Part shown: positions 1 to 6,459 of the stretch, one piece after another
Layout: every line of letters starts with the position of its first letter
Numbering within the stretch: position 1 is the first letter of the stretch
DNA from: an uncultured Sphingobacteriales bacterium
Lineage (GTDB): Bacteria > Bacteroidota > Bacteroidia > Chitinophagales > Chitinophagaceae
Direction of reading: 5' to 3'
DNA length: 39,141 nt
Assembly (NCBI GenBank): GCA_946479435.1
Contig: CAMLFX010000021.1
Span: 1 to 39,141 of the forward strand
Notes under the pieces: generated by a model
What the model was told of the DNA's origin: nothing
Seen by the model: only the letters and a program-made list of their open reading frames with translations
Databases searched by the model: none
Program-made: the position numbers and the translations under genes

Positions 1-1042
1 TAAAAGCATCGTATTGACTTACAGAACCCTTATTGGTAATTTTTTCTTTCAGGTAATCGGTAGCAAAATTCAGCCGGAAAGAAGAGGCGGCCGTATAATT
101 ATACGCTACGTTACCTAAATACTGTTCTACAGGTTTAAAATACATGCTGCGGGCAGTACGCAATGTATCGCCATTATATACATCAAAATCGGCTATAGGC
201 TGCGCGCCAGTGAAGTAATTGTGCCCTCCACCTATTGTAAACTGGTTCCTTTCAGCAGCTTTAAATGTTATTGCACCATCTGCATTGTATTTACCAACCG
301 ACTGGTAAAAAGTGTTCAGGTTAATGCCCAATGGTTTATTATCTTTTTTAGTGATAATGTTAATAACTCCTCCCAATGCATCTGTACCATATACTACACT
401 CATTGGGCCTTGTACTATCTCTATACGTTCCGCATTGTTCAGGTTTAGTTGCGATAGATTGATATTACCATTCTCACGCCCGTTAACAGGTACGCCATCT
501 ATCAATATCTTTACTTTATTACCCTGCATGCCTTGCATGGTCATAGTGCTACCCAAAATTGCATCGCTACCTACATTAATATTCAGTTGCGACTTAAGCA
601 CCTCATCCAGCGTTACTGCACCCTGGGCCTGTATGGTAGCTTTGGTTATTACCCGGTAGTTTGATAAGGCGTCTTTCATCTTCTCAGGCCTTGAGAGGCC
701 GGTAACTACTACTTCATTAAGAGAGGTGTACTTCTTGGTGAGCCTTACTGTAAGATTAGTATTCAGCGGTGTGCTTGTATATTCTTTGGTATAGCTTTCA
801 TAACCCGATGCTATAACATCTATAGTTGCCGGGTACTTCATTCCACTCACTACTGCATCGCCCATTTCATTCGTTTGCACCGTTGATAACAGCGCATGTG
901 TATTACCATCGTAAACATTTACATAAGCCAGGAACACAGGCTGCCTGCCATCTCTTTCAAGTACAGATACCCTTAGCTGCTGCGCACTTACCTTCGCAGC
1001 AACTAACATAAACAAGCAGGCAATAGCCAGGTAACGTCTCAT
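1..1042 (-). CDS. TonB-dependent outer-membrane receptor, HmuR/BtuB-like, partial (C-terminus off left edge)
   Basis: This open frame enters at the left edge; 347 codons of the N-terminal part are visible. Reading from 1042 it begins MRRYLAIACLFMLVAAKVSAQ, a signal peptide. A carboxypeptidase-regulatory-like beta-sandwich follows (about residues 22-105), then the linker NEVVVTG and a plug domain with ILIDGVPVNGRE, ERIEIVQGPMSVVYGTDALGG and VINIITKK, which is the classic plug signature. The early barrel strands are cut off. The family imports siderophores, heme, cobalamin or other scarce ligands using TonB energy. It lies 84 nt downstream of a HmuY-like secreted protein on the same strand, the order of hmuY-hmuR heme operons, so heme or another metal chelate is the likeliest ligand. 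The family call is firm; the substrate is inferred from the neighbour only. Confidence 0.9.
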   Translation of the reverse strand, partial: MRRYLAIACLFMLVAAKVSAQQLRVSVLERDGRQPVFLAYVNVYDGNTHALLSTVQTNEMGDAVVSGMKYPATIDVIASGYESYTKEYTSTPLNTNLTVRLTKKYTSLNEVVVTGLSRPEKMKDALSNYRVITKATIQAQGAVTLDEVLKSQLNINVGSDAILGSTMTMQGMQGNKVKILIDGVPVNGRENGNINLSQLNLNNAERIEIVQGPMSVVYGTDALGGVINIITKKDNKPLGINLNTFYQSVGKYNADGAITFKAAERNQFTIGGGHNYFTGAQPIADFDVYNGDTLRTARSMYFKPVEQYLGNVAYNYTAASSFRLNFATDYLKEKITNKGSVSQYDAF

Positions 1043-1047
1043 ATACT

Positions 1048-1063
1048 CTTTTCAATTGAAAAG
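1048..1063. repeat. Perfect 16-nt palindrome next to the receptor start codon
   Basis: CTTTTCAATTGAAAAG is a perfect palindrome ending five bases before the receptor ATG (1042-1040). It lies where the ribosome would bind, so it could be an operator for a dimeric repressor or an RNA hairpin limiting translation. It abuts the larger hairpin at 1063-1092. Confidence 0.6.
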
Positions 1064-1092
1064 TTCAGCTATCTGAAATCAGACAGCTGAAC
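1063..1092 (-). terminator. Stem-loop between HmuY-like gene and receptor gene
   Basis: GTTCAGCT and AGCTGAAC form an 8-bp stem, extended after one mismatch by TCTG/CAGA around an AAAT loop. On the minus strand it is followed by CTTTTC, only a short U-tract. It may be a partial terminator or processing site that sets the secreted protein to receptor ratio. Confidence 0.5.
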
Positions 1093-1126
1093 CTTCTATT
1101 AAACCAATCCGAAAGCTTCCTGATGA

Positions 1127-2413
1127 TTAGTGCTGAACGTTCAGCTTCTGAGCCATTCTATTTTGTCCATTCACTACGTTGATGATGTAGTTACCGGCAG
1201 GGTATGCCGATGTATTTACCTTCAACGCATTCAAACCATCTTTCAGGCTAACAGTACTATGTAGTACCGTTCTGCCCGCCATATCCGATATAAACAGTTG
1301 TGCTTCTTTAGCACCATTTGTATTGATCACCACATTAGCTTCAGTAGCTGCAGGGTTAGGATATATATTCATTGTTTCTGCTGAAGCAACTACTTCGTTT
1401 ACAGCAGTAGGGAATTCTATCATCCTTTTACGGATAGCATATTCAGCTACTGATGAGCCGGTTGCATAAACGAATTCAAATTGGTAAAGGCCGCCATCTT
1501 TGCTCCTTACGAAGTAAGTAGTCATAGAATCTACTTCATACATATTGGTGTTCATGTTGAAGGTTTTCCAGGCGTACCCTATAGAGTTATTAACCGTGTC
1601 CATTGGCTCTTCGTGATAATAAGTAGTATCAGGATCAACCGGTGTTACAACTGCTACATTCAGTTTCTGGTTGTTAAGTACACCGGTTACAGGATACATC
1701 ATGCCAGGTGCAACCTCGTCCATATATCTTGTAAACATAAAGTCCCAGGTGCTGTTTACAGGTTCTCTGTCCCTTATTACATCGTTATTTATATCGTAGT
1801 ACATGAACAGCTTGTTGCTGTAAGTGGTACCTACCAGTTCCGTTTTGTCTTTCTTGTTCGATCCGTCTATATCAGCAATATGGAAAGTCCAGCCCATATT
1901 GGCACCTATGCTTATAAACTCTTCTATCCAAACCTGATATGCCGCTGCACCAACTTTAACAAGGTATATCTTGTCACCTGTTACATTATGCGTTGTCATA
2001 TCATAATCACCCCAGCCATAGTTAGGAAAACCACTTTGATTCATATTGAAAGCACCGTTTTCCCAGGTAGTAAGGTCATTATATAAGGCGTTAGCTATTA
2101 CACCCGGAGTATCAGCAACCAGGTTTTGACCAAACTTAGCCGCAGCTGAAAGGCCCATATCGGCTACCATAACGCCACCTGCCACATGGTTGGCTATAAC
2201 CGACACACTGCGGTCGATACCACCTACAAAGCCAATATGCCAATTGTTGTTAACTTCTGTTTTTACAGAACCATTATGCATGTGATAATAAACATCATTA
2301 GCATAACCAGCGCCCATTTTTATAGTATCAACAGACCACGCACCTGCACTCTGAGCGCCGGCATTCATTGTAACCGCTGAAGCAGCTACCAGGAGTAAAG
2401 ATTTTATATTCAT
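1127..2413 (-). CDS. HmuY-like secreted protein with T9SS type A sorting domain (putative heme binding)
   Basis: 428 residues from the ATG at 2413. A longer frame reaches an ATG at 2470, but the chosen start gives a clean signal peptide (MNIKSLLLVAASAVTMNAGAQ) and lies below a TACCTTTG promoter element at 2435-2442. The body carries two segments resembling the HmuY fold as I recall it: NNWHIGFVGGIDRSVSV with KIYLVKVGAAAYQVWI, and later STWDFMFTRYM with YPVTGVLNN. The last about 75 residues are a type A sorting domain (MNIYPNPAATEANV, AGRTVLHS, YPAGNYIINVVNGQ), so export is through T9SS after Sec. HmuY proteins capture heme and hand it to the HmuR receptor, which is the next gene. The sorting tail is certain; the HmuY assignment rests on weak motif similarity plus context, and heme-ligating residues cannot be assigned. 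Confidence 0.7.
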   Translation of the reverse strand: MNIKSLLLVAASAVTMNAGAQSAGAWSVDTIKMGAGYANDVYYHMHNGSVKTEVNNNWHIGFVGGIDRSVSVIANHVAGGVMVADMGLSAAAKFGQNLVADTPGVIANALYNDLTTWENGAFNMNQSGFPNYGWGDYDMTTHNVTGDKIYLVKVGAAAYQVWIEEFISIGANMGWTFHIADIDGSNKKDKTELVGTTYSNKLFMYYDINNDVIRDREPVNSTWDFMFTRYMDEVAPGMMYPVTGVLNNQKLNVAVVTPVDPDTTYYHEEPMDTVNNSIGYAWKTFNMNTNMYEVDSMTTYFVRSKDGGLYQFEFVYATGSSVAEYAIRKRMIEFPTAVNEVVASAETMNIYPNPAATEANVVINTNGAKEAQLFISDMAGRTVLHSTVSLKDGLNALKVNTSAYPAGNYIINVVNGQNRMAQKLNVQH

Positions 2414-2434
2414 TGAAAGTGTTGTTTTACGCCC

Positions 2435-2442
2435 CAAAGGTA
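2435..2442 (-). promoter_or_regulatory. -7 promoter element TAnnTTTG for the HmuY-like gene
   Basis: The minus strand reads TACCTTTG 21 bases before the ATG at 2413, matching the Bacteroidota -7 consensus exactly. No good TTTG -33 box is visible at the usual spacing. The element excludes the upstream ATG at 2470 as start. Confidence 0.5.
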
Positions 2443-2513
2443 AACACGCATTATAACGCTGCCTTAACAACCATCAACTCTTTACAATCTTGTGACATTG
2501 CGTTACAATTCGC

Positions 2514-3503
2514 CTAAATCCAGCCCTGAGCGTGCAGGTATTTAGCTATTTGTACCGCATTGGTGGCAGCACCCTTGCGCAGGTTATCGGCTACTATCCA
2601 GCAGTTGAGTGTATTAGGCTGCGAATAATCGCGGCGGATACGGCCTACAAAAACTTCGTCTTTACCTGTGGCCTGCAACGGTGTAGGGTAGCCATTGGCA
2701 GCCGGGTTATCTATAACTATAATACCCGATGATGTGCCCAGCATTTGTTTTACATCGCCTTCTTCAAAATCATTATTGAATTCGATGTTCACACTTTCGC
2801 TGTGGCCACCCATTACAGGCACACGCACAGCGGTAGCTGTTACTTTTATAGTATCATCGCCCATTATCTTCATGGTCTCCTGCGTCATCTTCATTTCCTC
2901 TTTCGTATAACCATTATCCTGAAACACATCTATATGAGGTATCACGTTCAGATCAATAGGGTGTGGGTAAACGTTATTCTCCTTACTGCCTGCACGCTGG
3001 TCGTTTAGTTCTTTTACCGCTTTCTGGCCTGTACCTGTTACCGACTGGTAGGTGCTTACCACTACTCTTTTGATACCATATTTATCGTGCAATGGTTTTA
3101 GTACCATTACCATTTGTATAGTAGAGCAGTTGGGATTGGCTATGATCATGTCCTCTTCAGTAAGCATATAGCCATTCACTTCGGGCACTACCAGCTTCTT
3201 GCCAGGATCCATACGCCAGGCCGATGAATTATCGACCACCCTGCAACCCGCGGCGGCAAACCTAGGCGCCAGTTCAAGCGATATACTACCACCTGCTGAG
3301 AACAAAGCCACTGCCGGTCTCATAGCGATAGCCGTATCTGCATTTACCACTGCATATTCCTTACCCTTGAACTTTATCTTAGTACCTACAGAACGCTCTG
3401 AGGCAACTGGTATCAGTTCAGTAACGGGGAAGTTTCGCTCATCCAGTATTTGCAAAATGGTGCTGCCCACAAGGCCAGTGGCACCTACTACGGCTACGTG
3501 CAT
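2514..3503 (-). CDS. asd: Aspartate-semialdehyde dehydrogenase
   Basis: 329 residues, a normal length. It reduces aspartyl-4-phosphate with NADPH to aspartate semialdehyde, the branch point to lysine/diaminopimelate, threonine and methionine. The N-terminal dinucleotide motif GATGLVG is at residues 7-13. The catalytic cysteine is C126 in NPNCSTIQ, followed by the substrate-binding region containing VPVMGGHSES. The protein is complete with no missing landmark. It is followed after about 100 nt by the HmuY-like gene on the same strand, whose own promoter motif suggests separate control. It is likely monocistronic, since a TATCTTTG element (3524-3531) precedes it. Confidence 0.96.
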   Translation of the reverse strand: MHVAVVGATGLVGSTILQILDERNFPVTELIPVASERSVGTKIKFKGKEYAVVNADTAIAMRPAVALFSAGGSISLELAPRFAAAGCRVVDNSSAWRMDPGKKLVVPEVNGYMLTEEDMIIANPNCSTIQMVMVLKPLHDKYGIKRVVVSTYQSVTGTGQKAVKELNDQRAGSKENNVYPHPIDLNVIPHIDVFQDNGYTKEEMKMTQETMKIMGDDTIKVTATAVRVPVMGGHSESVNIEFNNDFEEGDVKQMLGTSSGIIVIDNPAANGYPTPLQATGKDEVFVGRIRRDYSQPNTLNCWIVADNLRKGAATNAVQIAKYLHAQGWI

Positions 3504-3523
3504 ATTGTAAGTTTAATTTGCTG

Positions 3524-3531
3524 CAAAGATA
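3524..3531 (-). promoter_or_regulatory. -7 promoter element for asd
   Basis: The minus strand reads TATCTTTG 20 bases before the asd ATG, an exact TAnnTTTG match. A TTTG at 3551-3548 is 16 bases upstream, slightly closer than the usual 19-21. Confidence 0.5.
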
Positions 3532-3574
3532 TTATACCTGACACCATCAAAACGCATAAAACAATTTTCTCTTC

Positions 3575-3714
3575 GTTGTTCAATTTTGTTGAAAAAATAA
3601 AAAAATAAAAAAAATTGTTGTGCGACAGTTGCCCTACGCCAGATACAGTAGTATTGGTTTTAAAAGCTAAAATGTCGCAGGTCTTCTTTTACACACTCAG
3701 CAAAATTGAACAAC
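3575..3714. repeat. 140-bp nested inverted repeat between DUF3667 gene and asd
   Basis: Outer arms 3575-3592 (GTTGTTCAATTTTGTTGA) and 3697-3714 are complementary over 18 positions with a single mismatch that is a G-U wobble in RNA. An inner pair, TGCGACA (3621-3627) and TGTCGCA (3673-3679), is nested inside. I see no flanking target-site duplication and no coding capacity. It could be a structured RNA, a long terminator-like element or a small MITE-like insertion. The remaining parts of this 287-bp gene-free stretch (3504-3790) hold the asd promoter element and an AT-rich hairpin. Confidence 0.6.
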
Positions 3715-3736
3715 ATATACATATTTTTACAATTCT

Positions 3737-3764
3737 TTAATTATTGTCAGCAAGAAATAATTAA
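3737..3764 (-). terminator. AT-rich hairpin downstream of the DUF3667 pair
   Basis: TTAATTATT (3737-3745) and AATAATTAA (3756-3764) form a 9-bp AT-only stem with a 10-nt loop, 27 bases after the DUF3667 stop on the minus strand. It may end the DUF3667 transcript, but the stem is weak and no long U-tract follows. Confidence 0.3.
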
Positions 3765-3790
3765 TAACAAATATACGCAATTTAAACAAA

Positions 3791-4795
3791 TTAATGCATA
3801 TTTGCCATGCTTAGGAGTGAGTTGAATAGCAAACCTATAATTATAAATATCAAAGCTGTGCCGAATAAAAAAGTGAGCATAACGTGTTTGATAAATGTTT
3901 TGAACCAGCCTTGCTTGTAAAAACGTAGCATGGCAATATACAGGTATGCCCATGCAATAATTACCGCTATTAACTGCAATGTATCGCCGTTAAATATACC
4001 ACCGGCCATACCTATAAGTAGTACTATAAGCCCGAAGATGAAGCTTACGGTATAAAAATGAATGGCAAATATGGCATGACTAACGAAATAGAATTGCCTG
4101 CGCCTGCGTATATAAAGGATATAAAGCAGGAAAGCAAAAACCGGTAAGGATATGAAAAACCCCTTAGAGATAGAATGGAAGAACTTAGCTAAAAACTTGG
4201 GTAGGAAATTGATGGGGTCAGCCTCGTAGGCATTATACACTCCTATCCATTTCCTGTCGATATACCGTTGCGGCAAATTGCGTTTTATAGCGCCAGCTTT
4301 CACAAGCGAATCGTAATGATGAAAACCGTGCCTGCATTCTTCTTTTACATTTACTACATAAACATGTTTGCCATTAACAATTTTACCACTAAGATTAAAT
4401 CCGTTGGTATATTTTGTTTGGCGCAGCGAATCGGTAATGCGTATCAGGTCCTGGTCGCGATAAGAAGCAAACTCAGGCTCGTGCAATACGCTTAGCATGA
4501 CAATAAAAAACACCGATGATATAAACAGGTACATGCGTATAGGATCAAGATAGGCCATACGCTTGCCTTTTATATATTCCGAAGAAAGAAAACCGGGTCT
4601 TAACACCAGGTATTTCAATGTAGAAAAAAGTTTACCGTCAAAGTGTGTAACATCATTGAAAAAGTGCACTATCAGGTGCCAAAGCGATTGCTTTGGCTCT
4701 ACATTTTCTTGCCCGCAATGCTGGCAATACCTGTCTGTCAAAGCCGCATTGCAATTGAGGCATATTTTTTCATTACGTTGCTTTGAATGCGACAT
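3791..4795 (-). CDS. DUF3667 zinc-ribbon membrane protein (copy 2)
   Basis: 334 residues. The N-terminus has four cysteines in two CxxC pairs (C12/C15 in CLNC and C24/C27 in CQHC), a zinc ribbon. An amphipathic stretch ends in THFDGKLFSTLK, then the family hallmark PGFLSSEYIKGKR and DPIRMYLFISS leads into the first membrane segment. Three or four more membrane helices fill the C-terminal half, interrupted by a soluble region of about 110 residues. DUF3667 is frequent in Bacteroidota and has no known function that I can name. It starts one base after the stop of its paralogue, so the two are translationally linked. Confidence 0.85.
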   Translation of the reverse strand: MSHSKQRNEKICLNCNAALTDRYCQHCGQENVEPKQSLWHLIVHFFNDVTHFDGKLFSTLKYLVLRPGFLSSEYIKGKRMAYLDPIRMYLFISSVFFIVMLSVLHEPEFASYRDQDLIRITDSLRQTKYTNGFNLSGKIVNGKHVYVVNVKEECRHGFHHYDSLVKAGAIKRNLPQRYIDRKWIGVYNAYEADPINFLPKFLAKFFHSISKGFFISLPVFAFLLYILYIRRRRQFYFVSHAIFAIHFYTVSFIFGLIVLLIGMAGGIFNGDTLQLIAVIIAWAYLYIAMLRFYKQGWFKTFIKHVMLTFLFGTALIFIIIGLLFNSLLSMANMH

Positions 4796-4796
4796 A

Positions 4797-5822
4797 TTAT
4801 GAAGGTGCTACGTTTAAAAAAGTATTGATGATGACGATAACCGTGAGGATACTGATAGAACCTAAACCGAAAAATACCAGCAGCAAAAATTTAAGGAAAG
4901 TTTTACCGCTACCTTGCCTGTAAAAACGCAGCATAGCCAGGAATAAATAAACAAACCCGCTAAGAATAAGTATATCGCCCACTACTTCGCCCCAATAACC
5001 AAGCCTTGCGATAGTAAAGCTAAGTAGCAATAGCAGGAACATAAAGCAATAAAAATGAAGCGTAAATACTATATGCGATACGTAATAGAAATCTTTACGC
5101 CTTATATACAGCAGTTTAAGAAGGAGGGCAATAAGCGGTAGCGTAATAAAAAGCATGTAAGGCAATGAATGGTAGAATTTTTCTCTTAAAGTATGCCCAA
5201 CCTCACCGGGATGTTCTTTGTGGTACTGCACTGTTTTTAACGACTTGCGTGCAAAGTACCTTTCTACAAGGCCGTCTTTTTCGCTATCCGGCAGTACTTT
5301 TTGAAGCGAATCGTAGGCTTTCAGTGTTGTAGGATAGTCTTTTGCATACAATGTTGAGCCATCCGCAAGCGTGTAGTATACAGCGCTATCTCCACCATTG
5401 GAAGAATCTATTTCATTTACTTTTTGGCGTATGGTTCCAAAACTTTTACGCAATACCGATACTTCTTTGGTAGTTTTTTTCTGCTTTTCAGTACGGTGGT
5501 TCTCATTTACAAAAAACGTTACCAACAGCAGAAAAAACATGGCCGAGATGAACAGGTACATGCGTATAGGGTTGATGTACGACGCCCTGCGCCCCGCAAC
5601 ATATTCTTTTGTAAGAAAGCCGGGACTAAATAATAAGGGCTTTAAGGTGGCAAATAACTTTCCATCGAAGTGCGTCAGGTCTTCAACAAAATGCCTTAAA
5701 AGATGCCCGAAGCTTTCTTTGGGTTCCAGGTTCTCCTGTCCGCAATCCTGGCAATAACGGCCGGCAACCTGTGCGCCACAATTAAGGCATGTTTTGTCTT
5801 TACGCTGATGCAAATGCGACAC
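4797..5822 (-). CDS. DUF3667 zinc-ribbon membrane protein (copy 1)
   Basis: 341 residues and the first gene of the pair. It has the same plan as its neighbour: zinc ribbon with cysteines at 12, 15, 24 and 27 (CLNC, CQDC), the segment THFDGKLFATLKPL, PGFLTKEYVAGRR and NPIRMYLFISAMFF, then a variable polar loop and several C-terminal membrane helices. Identity to the paralogue is high at the N-terminus and lower in the loop, as expected of an old tandem duplication whose conserved head is under constraint. The start is supported because MSH plus the zinc ribbon aligns in both copies. Function unknown. The upstream gene is divergent, and 97 bp separate them. Confidence 0.85.
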   Translation of the reverse strand: MSHLHQRKDKTCLNCGAQVAGRYCQDCGQENLEPKESFGHLLRHFVEDLTHFDGKLFATLKPLLFSPGFLTKEYVAGRRASYINPIRMYLFISAMFFLLLVTFFVNENHRTEKQKKTTKEVSVLRKSFGTIRQKVNEIDSSNGGDSAVYYTLADGSTLYAKDYPTTLKAYDSLQKVLPDSEKDGLVERYFARKSLKTVQYHKEHPGEVGHTLREKFYHSLPYMLFITLPLIALLLKLLYIRRKDFYYVSHIVFTLHFYCFMFLLLLLSFTIARLGYWGEVVGDILILSGFVYLFLAMLRFYRQGSGKTFLKFLLLVFFGLGSISILTVIVIINTFLNVAPS

Positions 5823-5883
5823 GGTAATAATGGTATTTGTAATAAAAATAGAAACTGGGCGGCATTTTTAATATCATCTGGGT

Positions 5884-5891
5884 TATTTTTG
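5884..5891 (+). promoter_or_regulatory. -7 promoter element for the DinB-sulfatase pair
   Basis: TATTTTTG matches TAnnTTTG exactly, 28 bases before the ATG at 5920. No clear -33 TTTG is visible. Confidence 0.4.
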
Positions 5892-5919
5892 CAATAATAA
5901 TTACCAACGCCTTCCTTTT

Positions 5920-6459
5920 ATGGACGACAGTCATGAACAGTTAAAATACCCGATAGGCCGCTACGAAACACCCGAAAAATATATGCCCGAGCTGCAAACC
6001 GAATGGATAGCAGCGATAGAAGCACTACCACAATGGCTGGACCATTGCATAGAAAACCTTGACGAGGAACAACTGCAAACCACGTACAGGCCCGGCGGCT
6101 GGACGGTAGTACAAGTGATACACCACCTTGCCGACAGCCATATGAATGGCTTCATACGCTTGAAACTGGCACTGACAGAAGAAAGCCCAGTAATAAAACC
6201 CTACGATGAAAAGCTATGGGCAGAACTGCCCGATGTAGATGCCGTACCTGTAAATGTATCGATAACATTATTGCACGCATTGCACCGCCGCTGGGGCCAG
6301 CTGCTGCGCAACATACAACCTGAAGATTGGGAACGCACCTATTACCACCCTGAACATGAGTGCTACATACCCCTTTGGGAAATGACCGACCACTACGCAT
6401 GGCACGGACGCCACCATATGGAGCAGATAAGACAACTGCGCCAAAGAATGAACTGGTAG
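5920..6459 (+). CDS. DinB/YfiT-like metal-dependent protein (putative thiol S-transferase)
   Basis: 179 residues, matching the YfiT/BstA branch of the DinB superfamily in length and motifs: YPIGRYETPE at the N-terminus, then VIHHLADSHMN and a C-terminal YAWHGRHHMEQI. The three histidines H68, H162 and H166 fall where YfiT binds its divalent metal on a four-helix bundle. Characterised relatives transfer bacillithiol or similar thiols to electrophiles, or act as metal-dependent hydrolases. Whether this organism makes bacillithiol cannot be judged here. The stop codon is directly followed by the ATG of the sulfatase gene (zero spacing), so the two are co-translated although no functional link is known. 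Confidence 0.88.
   Translation: MDDSHEQLKYPIGRYETPEKYMPELQTEWIAAIEALPQWLDHCIENLDEEQLQTTYRPGGWTVVQVIHHLADSHMNGFIRLKLALTEESPVIKPYDEKLWAELPDVDAVPVNVSITLLHALHRRWGQLLRNIQPEDWERTYYHPEHECYIPLWEMTDHYAWHGRHHMEQIRQLRQRMNW

Noticed and set aside
1481..2086. 201-codon open frame on the plus strand inside the HmuY-like gene
   Set aside because: It is antisense to a gene with clear signal peptide and T9SS tail, and its translation shows no domain or coding character.
2414..2470. Upstream ATG for the HmuY-like gene
   Set aside because: It would add 19 residues before a good signal peptide and lies above the promoter box.
3575..3714. Insertion sequence or CRISPR interpretation of the inverted repeat
   Set aside because: No transposase, no target duplication and no regularly spaced direct repeats; kept only as an unexplained inverted repeat.
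4268..5757. Plus-strand open frames with cysteine pairs across the DUF3667 genes
   Set aside because: They are reverse-strand images of the zinc-ribbon coding sequence and lack starts or domains of their own.
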